64,000 bases of DNA from an uncultured Prevotellaceae bacterium (GCA_902786565.1 CADACW010000013.1:53495-117494); one strand, 5' to 3'. Counted from the first letter of the stretch, positions 24,835 through 35,489 are shown. Notes: generated from the sequence alone by a model not told the origin. Numbers and translations are program-made.

Positions 24835-25983
24835 TTATTTCTTTTCCTTCGGCTTCATGCCCTTTTGGTAGACTATCTCGCCATTGATGTAGCTCTTCAG
24901 GCGGGGCCAGTCGCGGGGAATCCATAGCTCGCCCTTGGTGTTGATGGAGAGTATGTAGAATCCGTTGTCGTCGGCAAGGGTCTTCAGGTCATAGCTCGCA
25001 TCGCCTTTGATGTCCTGGCCACGCAGCATGTCGCGCAGATTTCCATATCTGAAGTCCGACGAGAAGGTGTAGGTATAATACTGCTCGGGATGGCTGTCCA
25101 CATAGCTGTGGGCCAGCGAGTCGATTTGCCGGTAAAGTGCCTTGGCCTCGGCTTCGTGCTGAATGGGAATGAAGTAGAGCGTGCCGGTGGTCAGGCCATA
25201 GTGGCTGTTAGGAACGTAGTCGCTCTGTCGGACGGTCTTTCCCACGAGGTTGCCGTTGGGACCTACATCGTCGTTGAAGCCCTCGTCATGACGCCAGTAG
25301 ACGGGATAGGCTTTCGCGCCCTTCAGCTTCTTGGCATTCTTCAGTTTGGGAGCTATCAGCGCCTCGAAGGCCGCATGGTCGAAGGGCTGCATGTCGTCCC
25401 AGGTGTCGTTAGGGATGGTGTAGAGATGGCTGTAGTATCCCCAGTCGGTGGCTCCCCAACCGTCGCTGTCGTCACGGCGGGTATAGTCGAAGAGGGCCAC
25501 CTCACCGGCATTGTTGAAATAGACGCTGTTGTTATATCGGTAGGTGCGCAGTGCGCCGTCGTCGCGGCGGAAGGCCAACGAATACTTGATGGTGTCGGTA
25601 CCGTCCTTGTGATACTCGTAGAGGTAGCTCTCCGAGGCATCCTTGCCAAGGCGGGCAAAGGTGGTGCGGATGGAGTCGAGAGCCTGCGTCAGGTGCTGGC
25701 GGCGAAGGTGGTTGATGCTGTCGTACTGATGGACTATGCGTCGTAGCGCAGCCTCGCTCATCGTGCTGTCGATGGCCGATTGCGGATGAATGATATAGGC
25801 GCTGAGCAAGGCGCTCCACTGGTGGGCGATGCCTCGTTCGGTGCCGGTGGACTGGGTATGGCTGACGGCATAGCCTTGCTCCTGTATGAATTGCTCCAGC
25901 TGGTGGAGCTGCGGATTGGACTGCTGACTGCGGGCGGCGATGGCGACGGAAGCCAGCAGGATGACGGTGAAGATTTTTTTCAT
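24835..25983 (-). CDS. Secreted protein of unknown function
   Basis: 382 residues with a signal peptide (KKIFTVILLASVAIAARSQ). The rest is polar, with tyrosine-rich segments (YYTYTFSSDFRYGNL) and a lysine-rich end. I recognise no domain. It is the third member of an ECF sigma/anti-sigma/secreted-protein triplet, starting 16 bp after the anti-sigma-like gene, so it may sense or respond to the same envelope signal. Its end abuts the palindrome pair upstream of tolC. Confidence 0.75.
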   Translation of the reverse strand: MKKIFTVILLASVAIAARSQQSNPQLHQLEQFIQEQGYAVSHTQSTGTERGIAHQWSALLSAYIIHPQSAIDSTMSEAALRRIVHQYDSINHLRRQHLTQALDSIRTTFARLGKDASESYLYEYHKDGTDTIKYSLAFRRDDGALRTYRYNNSVYFNNAGEVALFDYTRRDDSDGWGATDWGYYSHLYTIPNDTWDDMQPFDHAAFEALIAPKLKNAKKLKGAKAYPVYWRHDEGFNDDVGPNGNLVGKTVRQSDYVPNSHYGLTTGTLYFIPIQHEAEAKALYRQIDSLAHSYVDSHPEQYYTYTFSSDFRYGNLRDMLRGQDIKGDASYDLKTLADDNGFYILSINTKGELWIPRDWPRLKSYINGEIVYQKGMKPKEKK

Positions 25984-25999
25984 GATGATTTTCTATGTT

Positions 26000-26656
26000 T
26001 TAAGGGTTTTCCATTAGTTGTGCTATTTCGTGGTGTAGCCGTTCTCCGCGCTGACGGATGTCCTGCGCCTGTGCGGCTGCAAGGAGGAACGGGTCCTGAC
26101 GATAAAAAGCCTCCCCATGCCCCTCCAAAGGAGGGGGCGTTTGGTTAGATAAAGAGGCGGAGCTTCTATTGGAATCATGTAACCTGACATCCCCTTCTTT
26201 GGAGGGGATTGGTGCGCTTCTGACGGTTCTCTTATGCTGCTTTACGGGCTGCGGCATCGGCTGCGCCACGTCCGCTACCGTTTCCTTCCTCTCCTCAACG
26301 ATGGGCTGGCTGATTGGTGACAGGGTTGACTGCGACGATGTCGCAGTATAGGTGACGGCGGGACCTTCCTCTTCAGGTTTCTGACTGAGGTGGAAAGCCA
26401 GCAGCAGTAGCACGCTGGCAGCCACGGCAGCCACGGCCCGCCTGAGGGCGACAAGCGTTGGCTTCGCCTTGACCTCTATATCCACCTCGCCACTGTCGAA
26501 CAGCGCGAACATCTGCTTGTATTCAGCCCAGTCCTCGCCTGCGTCATGGGTGCGGAAATACTGTGCCAACAACTGTTCCTCGGCCAGGCTCGTCTCGCCA
26601 GCCATGAACTTGTTGAGCAGTTGGGCTATCTGCTGTTTGTCGTTTTGTCTTTTCAT
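26000..26656 (-). CDS. Probable membrane anti-sigma factor (second module)
   Basis: 218 residues. The N-terminus (about 1-65) is acidic and helical, with the LLNKFMAGETSLAEEQLLAQYF pattern seen in Bacteroidetes anti-sigma and FecR-like proteins. One membrane segment is at about 70-92 (AVAAVAASVLLLLAFHL), followed by a proline/threonine-rich periplasmic part. It overlaps the ECF sigma gene by 4 bp (ATGA), the usual sign of a sigma/anti-sigma pair. Two GC-rich microrepeats (26117-26212) lie in frame in the periplasmic part, encoding IPSKEG and TPPPLEG. No zinc-binding ZAS motif is seen. Confidence 0.75.
   Translation of the reverse strand: MKRQNDKQQIAQLLNKFMAGETSLAEEQLLAQYFRTHDAGEDWAEYKQMFALFDSGEVDIEVKAKPTLVALRRAVAAVAASVLLLLAFHLSQKPEEEGPAVTYTATSSQSTLSPISQPIVEERKETVADVAQPMPQPVKQHKRTVRSAPIPSKEGDVRLHDSNRSSASLSNQTPPPLEGHGEAFYRQDPFLLAAAQAQDIRQRGERLHHEIAQLMENP
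26117..26212. repeat. Two GC-rich microrepeats inside a coding region
   Basis: CCCCTCC-AAA-GGAGGGG at 26120-26136, and ATCCCCT/AGGGGAT arms at 26189-26209. They resemble GC-rich repeats at 29195-29230, 31911-31942 and 36344-36365. Confidence 0.6.
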
Positions 26657-27150
26657 CGTTGGTTCCTCCTTTTTAACTTGTTCAACAATTCGTGGCGTGC
26701 CCTTGAGAGCAGGGTGGAGACTGAGGTCTGGCGGATGCCTAAGATACCTGCAATCTCGCCAAGTTCGCGCCGCTCCAGCTGGCGCATCCTCAGCACCATA
26801 GCCGACGTGCTGGGCAGACGGTCTATCTCGTCGTTCAGCCATTGCTCCAGCTCGGCATATTCCAGTCGGTCGTGCAGCGAGTCCTCGTCGGCTATCGGCA
26901 TCGCGTCGCTGATTTCCCGGTGCTGATGCGTCGTGCGCCATCGGTCGATGCACGCCCGTTTCGCAATGATGACTGCAGAAGCCTTCATCCGGTTGGCATC
27001 GCTGAGTTGCCCATGCAGACTCCACAGCCGGAGCATCACGTCCTGGGCAATGTCCTCCGCATCTTCCAGCGAATACCCGAACCGCTCTGCTACCGACACG
27101 GCCTTTGCCCGCATCTCGTCAGCCATCTGTGTGAATTCTTCTTGTGTCAT
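26653..27150 (-). CDS. ECF-type RNA polymerase sigma factor (second module)
   Basis: 165 residues. Region 2 includes YSLEDAEDIAQDVMLRLWSLHG. Region 4 is LPSTSAMVLRMRQLERRELGEIAGILGIRQTSVSTLLSRARHELL. The start is the ATG giving MTQEEFTQMADEM; an upstream ATG adds 13 non-conserved residues. It overlaps the anti-sigma gene by 4 bp. The target promoters are unknown, but the nearest candidates are the secreted protein and efflux genes in the same cluster. Confidence 0.9.
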   Translation of the reverse strand: MTQEEFTQMADEMRAKAVSVAERFGYSLEDAEDIAQDVMLRLWSLHGQLSDANRMKASAVIIAKRACIDRWRTTHQHREISDAMPIADEDSLHDRLEYAELEQWLNDEIDRLPSTSAMVLRMRQLERRELGEIAGILGIRQTSVSTLLSRARHELLNKLKRRNQR

Positions 27151-27292
27151 TACACTTATATAACGAACAACCTCGCAGAAATTAAACAAGAATGTTCAAC
27201 TTTTTATGTCTGCAATAAAATTACGCCATACAAAAAAGGCATGGAGCGCAGTCGCTGCGGTCTATGCCTGTCCCGGGATATATAAGAAAAAC

Positions 27293-28714
27293 TTACCTTT
27301 TGCTTGTGTCGGCAACGTCAGAGTCCATGACTTTGGTCGCCTCCTTCATGTATTTCTCCAGCAGGTCCTGCACCAGCTTCTGTGCCTTCTTGGCTTTCTT
27401 CGAGCCGGGGGCGGCAATCAGCAACGCTGACAGCTTCTTGTTCTGTTCGGAGTATGAATTGAGTATTGTCTTATAGAGATCCATCAGTCCCGCTGATGGC
27501 ATACCGCAAGCCTTCAGGTCCTTGGCGAAATCCTGAATATTGGAGTCCAACACCTTGGTCTGACTGATAATCTGCTCGGACACGATGTCGACGTAGAAGG
27601 TGCCTGCACCGGAATTCTCCTCCGCCTGATTGTATATACCCTTGAGCACGTCCTCGGCCGTCTGAACATTTTGCGCCTTCAGCTCAATCATAGCGTGTTG
27701 CTGTGGTGTCAGCGTCTTCTCCCACCTTTTCATTTCATCTTTCAAGGTGTCCTGGCCAGGAATTGTGTCTATCGCCACCGTGTCGGCCTCAAACATGGTG
27801 GGACTGTTGCTTACCAGCAGGCTGCGGCCCGACTGGCGACCTACGCGGCGCTCGTAGTCGCGATCCTCATCGTAGTAGCCGTTGTGGACGGTGATGCGGT
27901 AGGTCTCGCCGGGCACGAAGTCGAGGTCTATCCAGGCCGAACAGAGCTCGCCGTCGGGGAAGATGCAGCGCAGGCGGCCCACGCAGGGGTGGTCGAGCTC
28001 GGTCTGGAACTCGAAGCGCTTGTTCACCACGGGCACGCAGGCCACGTAGTCGTCGTCGCTGAGGGCATAGAGGGCGTCGCGTGTGTCGGCGATGTAAATG
28101 TTGTAGAGCGAGTCTTTGATCTGCTCGTCCACGCGGCCCTCTATCTTGAACGTCTTCTTCGAGGTGCCCACCGCCTTTTCGTAGACGTCGGGGCGCAGCG
28201 AGGTAATCATGTAGATGGTGCCTTCAATGTCATTGCCTGACATGAAGTCGCCCTTTTCCCACACAATGGCGTAGGCATCGCGCAGCTGCGGGTTGTCGGG
28301 GTTCTTGCAACACAGGAGCCACATCTCCTCATTTGACTTCTTGCGCAGCCAGATGGCTTTCGACCCCTCGTTGGTCACCACATTGAGCTTGAAGGACTGT
28401 GGATTGCCTGGCACCATGTGCAGTATCTGGTAGCCCAGCGGCTCGTCGGTCATGAAATTTTGGGCAATGGACTCAAAAGACGCGACGCTGCTTTTACATG
28501 AGAAGGCGACAATCCGCTCGCTCGACTCGACGATACCCGTTTCAGGGTTGCGGTTGACGGCATACGACTGTCCTTCCTTCTGTCCGTAGAGGCTGATGAT
28601 GGTATTGAGGTTGGCAATGACAAACTCGGGCCGTTCCTGCGGGGCAGGTTTCGGCTCGGCGTAGGTGGTAAGGGTGCTGCCGACGATGAGCAGCAGAGCG
28701 ATGATTCTTTTCAT
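27293..28714 (-). CDS. Secreted protein of unknown function, helical C-terminus
   Basis: 473 residues with a signal peptide (KRIIALLLIVGSTLTTYA). The N-terminal 120 residues have a DUF4252-like feel (FVIANLNTIISLYG ... SKAIWLRKKSNEEMWLLCC) but I cannot assign them firmly. The middle contains a beta-rich segment like DUF4369 domains (FKIEGRVDEQIKDSLYNIYIADT). The C-terminal 150 residues are helical and lysine-rich. It is the third gene of the first ECF/anti-sigma triplet, 61 bp after the anti-sigma gene, mirroring the position of the 24835-25983 protein. Confidence 0.7.
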   Translation of the reverse strand: MKRIIALLLIVGSTLTTYAEPKPAPQERPEFVIANLNTIISLYGQKEGQSYAVNRNPETGIVESSERIVAFSCKSSVASFESIAQNFMTDEPLGYQILHMVPGNPQSFKLNVVTNEGSKAIWLRKKSNEEMWLLCCKNPDNPQLRDAYAIVWEKGDFMSGNDIEGTIYMITSLRPDVYEKAVGTSKKTFKIEGRVDEQIKDSLYNIYIADTRDALYALSDDDYVACVPVVNKRFEFQTELDHPCVGRLRCIFPDGELCSAWIDLDFVPGETYRITVHNGYYDEDRDYERRVGRQSGRSLLVSNSPTMFEADTVAIDTIPGQDTLKDEMKRWEKTLTPQQHAMIELKAQNVQTAEDVLKGIYNQAEENSGAGTFYVDIVSEQIISQTKVLDSNIQDFAKDLKACGMPSAGLMDLYKTILNSYSEQNKKLSALLIAAPGSKKAKKAQKLVQDLLEKYMKEATKVMDSDVADTSKR

Positions 28715-28775
28715 AGTCTTCTATCAATTCGTTTAATTCGTAGTTGTATAAAGCGTATCATTCTCAGTCACGAAA

Positions 28776-29456
28776 TCATTGTTGCGCCATCTGTTCCTGA
28801 TTGTACTTTGCAATCTCCAGTTCCAACTGTATCCACTTCAGATAGGCCTCGTTGGCCTGCCGCCTCATCAGGGCAAGCTCTTCGGGCGTGTAGTGGTAGT
28901 TCTCAGGGCGCGTGATGGGAATGTCGCGCTCCGTCAGCGTCACGGGCTTGGGTTCCTCGGCGGGAGAACCGCCGGGCACTGTGGGCGTTGCTGCTGCCAG
29001 GGGTGCTTCTGCCTCAGGGGCGTCGGTCAGTGCGATGGCCTCTTGCGCTATGAGAAGGGTGTCGCGTTCTGCCGCCGCTGTTTGCCTCCTGGTCTTCTTC
29101 ACCTTTGCCGGTTTCGCTGTAGGCTGGGCAATAGTTGTTTCCACTTTCGCAATCACAGGCTCTTCCACTTTTTGCGTGTCGGGCATAACCACTTCCCTCC
29201 CCTTTGCGAGAGGGGCTGGGGGTGAGGCTTCGGGCGGCATCATCAGCACTACCATGACGGCGGCCACACAGGCAGCGGCCACGCACGGCCACAGACGATG
29301 CACCTTTGCAGGGTGTTTCTGCTGGCTGCCGATGCGTTGCAGCACGCGGTCGTTCAGGTCATCGGGAATGGGCGGCAGCTCGGCCGCCTCCTGCCTCAGG
29401 GCCTCGCGCAGGTTCAGGTCCTGCTGGCGCAGTAAGTCGTATTGGTTCTCGTTCAT
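28776..29456 (-). CDS. Probable membrane anti-sigma factor (first module)
   Basis: 226 residues: a cytosolic N-terminus (about 1-50), one membrane segment (about 54-73, LWPCVAAACVAAVMVVLMM), then a proline/alanine/threonine-rich periplasmic linker and a tyrosine-containing helical end. It overlaps the ECF sigma gene by 4 bp. In layout it matches the 26000-26656 protein, but the sequences are not close, so the modules are not a recent copy of each other. A GC-rich microrepeat sits in frame at 29195-29230. Confidence 0.75.
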   Translation of the reverse strand: MNENQYDLLRQQDLNLREALRQEAAELPPIPDDLNDRVLQRIGSQQKHPAKVHRLWPCVAAACVAAVMVVLMMPPEASPPAPLAKGREVVMPDTQKVEEPVIAKVETTIAQPTAKPAKVKKTRRQTAAAERDTLLIAQEAIALTDAPEAEAPLAAATPTVPGGSPAEEPKPVTLTERDIPITRPENYHYTPEELALMRRQANEAYLKWIQLELEIAKYNQEQMAQQ

Positions 29457-30004
29457 GACTGTAGCATTTTGATGATTCTGCAAAGTTTCTTTCTCGTACG
29501 GCTCAGGCGCGAGGCAACGGTCGTGGGCAGCGACTCCGTGATGTAGGCTATCTCCTTCAGGCTCCGTTCCTCGTAGTAGAACATGGTGATGATGGCCCGC
29601 TCCTCTGGCGGCAGGTGCTGCAGCGCGGTGCGTATCAGCTGCACCGTCTCGCCATTGGGCTGCCCCAGCGTCTCGGCGGTCTCCTCGTCGGAAAGGCCGT
29701 CGGCGTAGCAGTCGTCGTAGTAGACCATGGACTGGCGCTTTCGGCGCAGGCGGTCGATGGCTTCGTGATAGGCCAGCCGCGAGAGCCACGTCCTGAACGA
29801 GCTGCGCTGCTCGTCGTAGCGCCCGATGCCTTGGAACGCCTTGACAAAGACATCCTGATAGGCCTCCTCGGCGTCCTCCCTGCTGGTGAGCAGCCTCGCC
29901 ACGAGTGCGAACACCTCGGGGCCATAGTGCTCCAGCACCTGCCGTTGAGCCTGCCGGTCGTGCTGCCGCAGTGCCTCAATCAGTTCCTGTTCGGTCTCTG
30001 TCAT
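29453..30004 (-). CDS. ECF-type RNA polymerase sigma factor (first module)
   Basis: 183 residues. Region 2: LLTSREDAEEAYQDVFVKAFQGIGRYDEQRSSFRTWLSRLAYHEAIDRLRR. Region 4: LPPEERAIITMFYYEERSLKEIAYITESLPTTVASRLSRTRKKL. It is closer to typical RpoE-like factors than the second-module sigma. Its start lies 112 bp after the ABC ATPase gene end, on the same strand, and that gap holds no convincing promoter, so read-through from the ABC operon is possible. Confidence 0.92.
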   Translation of the reverse strand: MTETEQELIEALRQHDRQAQRQVLEHYGPEVFALVARLLTSREDAEEAYQDVFVKAFQGIGRYDEQRSSFRTWLSRLAYHEAIDRLRRKRQSMVYYDDCYADGLSDEETAETLGQPNGETVQLIRTALQHLPPEERAIITMFYYEERSLKEIAYITESLPTTVASRLSRTRKKLCRIIKMLQS

Positions 30005-30116
30005 TCCTTTCTTAGCGTCTTCTATCTATATATACGAGTAAACAGGTGCAAACATTGCAGTCCACCGAAATTTATTTCCAAAAAACTAAGGCACGGGGTG
30101 CATCGCTGCGGCCTGG

Positions 30117-30791
<675 letters not shown>

Positions 30792-30797
30792 ATTGGT

Positions 30798-33107
30798 TTA
30801 TTGTTCTTTGAGTATTTGATAGGGTTTTATTCGTGTGGCCTTCCACACCTGATACCACAGCGTGAGGGCGCAGAGGGCGAGGATGAGGGCGATGCTCACC
30901 AGCGGAATCCACCAGGCGAAGCTGGTGCGGATGGTGTAGCTGGCCATGAGCCGGTGGATGACGAGCAGGCTGACGGGCAGCGAGGCCACGGCAGCGATGC
31001 CGAAGATGATGAGATAGCGGCGCGAGAGCAGCAGGGCGATGTCGCGGAAGGTGGCGCCGTTCACCTTGCGCAGGGCTATCTCGCGGAATCGGCGGCGCAC
31101 GTCGAACATCATCAGGCCCAGCACGCCGAGGCACGTCACGGCGATGGCCAGCAGCGAGAAGGTGACGAAGATGCGGGCCGTGCGCTGGATCTCAAGGTCC
31201 TTCAGGTCGCGGATGATGTCGGCCTCGTGTCCTTCGGCCACGTCGAGCAGGTAGTTGCGCCCCTCCATCTGTTGGGCATCAAACAGGAAGTCTTTCTCCC
31301 ACGTAGAGAACAGCATGATTAGCGGGCGCACCGGCTCCGACTGACGGCCCGTGTTGAAGTCGCGCACCACGCCCACGATGCGGTAGGGCGGATTGCTGCT
31401 GCGGTCGGCGTCGCTACTATAGAAGATGCGGTCGGCAAACTGCACGAGGTCGGTCTCGCGGTTCTTGATGCCCAGCGCCTTGATGGCCGACTCGTTGGCC
31501 ACGCAGGCATAGTCCTCATACGACAGACTGTCGTCGGGCAGCACGCCCTCCACCAGTTGCAGGCCGAACATGCGTGCTGCCCCGCCCGTCATGTACAGCA
31601 TGTCGATGCTGCTGCCGTCAGCAAGCTCAACGGGGAAGCTGCCGTTGATGAAATCCTCATTCACGTCGATGCCTTTCAGGTAGGGCAATGCCATCAAGCG
31701 CTGCTTCACCACCTCGGCGTTGCTTTTCTGCTTCTCTATCCTGACGTTCAACTCTTCCATCGTCCATGACCCTCGGTTCGATGGCGGATAGATGACGGCG
31801 TTGAGCAGGCCCTTGGTGCGGAAGCCAGGGTCGGCACTCATCATCACGTGCAGCTGGCGCATGAAATAGATGCTGACGGTGAGCAGGGCAAGGGAGATGA
31901 AGAACTGGAAGCCCACCCCTAACCCCTCCCGAAGAGAGTGGAATGAGTTCGTCGGTATGCTGCTCGCTATCAGCGGCAGTCCGAAGATAACAGCCAGCGT
32001 CAGCCCTACGTCGAACTTCCATTGCGGAATCACCTCTATATGATAATAGGTGGCGAGCAGCGGCTCGGCCAGTTCTACGACTGTCCACACGCCAATCATG
32101 GTGAGCACGGCCACGAGGAAGGTCTCGGCGTAGAGCTGGCAGAAAATGTCCCAGCGCGAGGCGCCGAACAGGCGGCGCACGTGCAGCTCGTGGCGGCGGT
32201 GGGAGCGCATCACGGCGAAGAGGTTCACGAAGTTGAACAATCCCACGCCGAGCAACAGCATGGCCACGAAGATCAGCATCCACAGGTGGGCAGCCGACGC
32301 ACTATGAACGGCACAGTCAAATTCCCCCCAATAGCCTTTGGCGAAATTCTTTTGCAGCTCCTGCGTATAGGGCTGTAGGCCATAGCGTATGGGCCTGTCC
32401 ATGAACATACCTAACCGCTGCTCTGGCTGGCGCTTGTTGTAGTCGCTGACGCTGGCTCCTTCGCGCAGTCGGACGACTCCGATGGCAATGCTGTTCCGAG
32501 GGGCGTAGAAGTTCTCGTCGCCGTAGTCGGCAATGTCGAAGCGGATGGTCGACTTGGTGCTGGGTTGGCGGAACACGCCTACGACGGTGTTCACGTCGCC
32601 TTCTTCGCCCACGGTGATGGTCTTGCCCACGGCGCTCTCGCCGGGGAACAGCCGCGCTGCCAGCTCCTCGCTGACCACGCACTGACCCTTTGCCCGCAGC
32701 TCCAGCGTGCCTTCCACCGCTTCTAATGGATAGACCTGCGCGAAGGTGCTGTCCACGCTGAGGGCTTGGGGATAGAATGTCTCGCCCTTCTCAGGCGTGA
32801 CGGCATACATGGCGCGCAGGTGGATGTTCGTCCAGCACTCCACGTCGCTCTGGTTCAAGACGGGCGAGACAAACTGCGACTCGTGGTTGGGGTCGAAGGT
32901 CTCGATGGGACGCCAGTCGCCTTCCCCCTCAATCTGCACGCAGCAGAGGAAGGTGCGGTCGAGGGCCGGCATGAAGTGGTCGGTGGTCCACTCCTGATAG
33001 ATGTAGCGGCTGATGATGACGGTGCCGCTCAGACTGATGATAAGGCCCAGCAGCGACAGCGCCGTGTAGCCCTTCATGCGGCTGATGATACGGAATGCTT
33101 GTTTCAT
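30798..33107 (-). CDS. ABC transporter permease, double FtsX/MacB type
   Basis: 769 residues. N-terminal membrane helix (about 15-35, LSLLGLIISLSGTVIISRYI), a periplasmic MacB-type domain (about 50-270), three helices with the conserved RRHELHVRRLFGASRWDIFCQLYAE coupling region. A second periplasmic domain (about 400-640) and three C-terminal helices follow, with RFREIALRKVNGATFRDI before the last pair. This double layout is common in Bacteroidetes. It is a paralogue of the frameshifted permease upstream, with near-identical DNA at both ends and in the coupling region. A GC-rich microrepeat lies in frame at 31911-31942. Confidence 0.9.
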   Translation of the reverse strand: MKQAFRIISRMKGYTALSLLGLIISLSGTVIISRYIYQEWTTDHFMPALDRTFLCCVQIEGEGDWRPIETFDPNHESQFVSPVLNQSDVECWTNIHLRAMYAVTPEKGETFYPQALSVDSTFAQVYPLEAVEGTLELRAKGQCVVSEELAARLFPGESAVGKTITVGEEGDVNTVVGVFRQPSTKSTIRFDIADYGDENFYAPRNSIAIGVVRLREGASVSDYNKRQPEQRLGMFMDRPIRYGLQPYTQELQKNFAKGYWGEFDCAVHSASAAHLWMLIFVAMLLLGVGLFNFVNLFAVMRSHRRHELHVRRLFGASRWDIFCQLYAETFLVAVLTMIGVWTVVELAEPLLATYYHIEVIPQWKFDVGLTLAVIFGLPLIASSIPTNSFHSLREGLGVGFQFFISLALLTVSIYFMRQLHVMMSADPGFRTKGLLNAVIYPPSNRGSWTMEELNVRIEKQKSNAEVVKQRLMALPYLKGIDVNEDFINGSFPVELADGSSIDMLYMTGGAARMFGLQLVEGVLPDDSLSYEDYACVANESAIKALGIKNRETDLVQFADRIFYSSDADRSSNPPYRIVGVVRDFNTGRQSEPVRPLIMLFSTWEKDFLFDAQQMEGRNYLLDVAEGHEADIIRDLKDLEIQRTARIFVTFSLLAIAVTCLGVLGLMMFDVRRRFREIALRKVNGATFRDIALLLSRRYLIIFGIAAVASLPVSLLVIHRLMASYTIRTSFAWWIPLVSIALILALCALTLWYQVWKATRIKPYQILKEQ

Positions 33108-33109
33108 GT

Positions 33110-35453
33110 TTAGTTCTCTTTCAATACTTTATAGGGCTTTATGCGGGTGGCCTTCCACACCTGATACCAGAGCGTGAGGGCGCAGAGGGCGAGGATGAGG
33201 GCGATGCTCAACAGCGGAATCCACCAGGCGAAGCTGGTGCGGATGGTGTAGCTGGCCATGAGCCGATGGACGATGAGCAGGCTGACGGGCAGCGAGGCCA
33301 CGGCGGCAATGGCGAAGACCATGAGGTAGCGGCGCGAGAGCAGCAGGGCGATGTCGCGGAAGGTGGCGCCGTTGACCTTGCGCAGGGCAATCTCGCGGAA
33401 GCGGCGGCGCACGTCGAACATCATCAGGCCCAGCACGCCGAGGCACGTCACGGCGATGGCCAGCAGCGAGAAGGTGACGAAGATGCGGGCCGTGCGCTGG
33501 TTCGTGCACCATGTCGCGCAGGTAGTCGACGACCTCCTGCTCGTGGCCCTCGGCAATGTCCATCAGCAGGTACTGGCCCTCGAACTTCACGGAGCTTCCA
33601 TCGGTCATTGACTGCTCGTAGAAATAGACCGAGGGCATGAGCGGCTCCGACTGTCGGCCGGGGTGGAAATCCTTGACGACGCCCACGATGTCGTAGGGCG
33701 GATTGTCGTACATGTCGGCGGTTCCCGAGAACCACATGCGCTGCTTGAACTGCACCTTGAAGTCGCGGAAGTCCTTGACGCCCAGCTGGCGGATGAACGT
33801 CTCGTTGACCAAGCAGTGATACTGCGCGAAGGTGTCGGTGCTGTCGTTGAACATGCGGCCCTCCTTCAGCTGGATACCGAAGAGCTCCATCGACTGGGGG
33901 CTGATCCAGTAGCTGCACACGTTGTACCGGTCGTTGACTTCCTGTTCCGCCTTATCGCCGATGAAGCCCGGGTCGTAGCAATAGCGCTTGATGTGGGGGC
34001 AGGCGCTCAGACGCTGCTGGATGATGTCGCTCTGCTTCTTCATGTTGGCAAAATGCTCGTCATACTCTTCGTCATAATAGAAGTACTCTTTGTTGCCACG
34101 CGGCTGCACCATCACGCTCAGCAGGCCCTTGGTGCGGAAGCCCGGGTCGGTGGTGAGCATCACGTTCAGCTGGCGCATGAAGTAGAGGCTGACGTTGAGC
34201 AGGGCGAGGGAGATGAAGAACTGGAGGAACAGGAATAATACATTAGCCCTATTAGCCCCATTAACCCCATTAGCCCCATTAGCCCCATTAGCCCCATAAC
34301 TCGCTATCAGCGGCAACCCGATGAGGATGGTAAGCGTCAGCCCGACGTCGAACTTCCACTGCGGCAGCACCGCTATATTATAATAGGTGGCGAGCAGTGG
34401 CTCGGCCAGCTCTACTACCGTCCACACGCCAATCATGGTGAGCACGGCCACGATGAATGTCTCGGCATAGAGCTGACAGAAGACATTCCAGCGCGAGGCA
34501 CCGAACAGGCGGCGCACGTGCAGCTCGTGGCGGCGGTGGGAGCGCATCACGGCGGAGAGGTTCACGAAGTTGAACAGCCCCACGCCGAGCAGCAGCACGG
34601 CCACGAAGAGCAGCATCCACAGCTGCGAGGCCGAGGTCTTCAGATGGAGGCACTTGTAGTTGTCTGGTTGATAGGCAGTCCAATTAAGGTGCGAAGACAT
34701 CGCGCTGTAGCGTTGCAGGAAGAACCTGATGGGTCGCCGGCCACACATCGTCAGCTCCTGAAAGGGCTGGCGCTGGTTGTAGGCGTCGACGTCGGCTCCC
34801 TCGCGCAGCAGCACGAGGCAGACGTTGAGGGCGTTGGAAATGAGCAGCGACTCTTTGGTGTTGAACTGCACGATGTCGAAGCGCAGCGTGCTCTTGGTGG
34901 CGGGCTGGCGATAGACGGCCAGGATGGTGTGGGGCGTGTTGTTCTCGATGTTGACGGTCTTGCCCACGGCGCTCTCTCCGGGAAACAGACGCTGCGCCAG
35001 TTCCTCGCTGACCATGCACTGCCCGGGGGCGTCCAGCTGGTGCGCTCCCTCGACGATGTCCACGGGATAGATGTGGAAGAACGAGCTGTCGGCCACGGTG
35101 ACGGCGGCGGGGAAGAACACCTCCTGCCCGGGCTGCGAGATGGGGAAGTCCTTGCGCAGCGCCATGGGGCAGTAGGCCTCAAACTCGCTCTGCCCCTCCA
35201 CGGGCGACACGTAGCTGCCCTCGTTGTTCGGGTCGTAGCTCAGGGCGAAGCTCCATTTGTCGGGTGGCTCGTTCTGATAGTGCTCGGCAAGAACGTATGT
35301 ACGGTTAAGATTTGGCATGAAGTGGTCGATGGTCCACTCCTGGTAGAGATAGCGGCTGATGATGACAGTGCCGCTGAGCGAGATGATGAGGCCCAGCAGC
35401 GACAGCGCCGTGTAGCCCTTCATGCGGCTGATGATGCGGAATGCTTGTTTCAT
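33110..35453 (-). pseudogene. ABC transporter permease, double FtsX/MacB type, frameshifted near the C-terminus
   Basis: Same architecture as the next gene: N-terminal helix, MacB-type periplasmic domains, RRHELHVRRLFGASRWNVFCQLYAE, and C-terminal RFREIALRKVNGATFRDI. The frame from 35453 is intact to about 33501 (ending in EGHEQEVVDYLRDMVHE). The remaining C-terminal helices (QRTARIFVTFSLLAIA to KVLKEN) lie in a neighbouring frame down to 33110. One base too many, or two too few, around 33500 explains it. Without repair the protein loses its last three helices. A 9-bp tandem repeat (34242-34295) adds a Gly-Ala-Asn stretch. It is the first gene after the sigma-54-like promoter at 35490-35505. 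A sequencing error is possible. Confidence 0.85.
34242..34295. repeat. Six 9-bp tandem repeats (ATTAGCCCC) in a permease gene
   Basis: Units at 34242, 34251, 34260, 34269, 34278 and 34287, with single-base variants in the first and third. On the coding strand they give Gly-Ala-Asn-type triplets between two domains, so copy-number change keeps the frame. Confidence 0.9.
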
Positions 35454-35489
35454 TGATGCTTTGATACAGATGTTTACATCATTCTAAAT

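Noticed and set aside
33490-33510. Programmed ribosomal frameshift in the first permease
   Set aside because: No slippery heptamer or downstream pseudoknot seen; an indel at a recombination edge or a sequence error explains it better.
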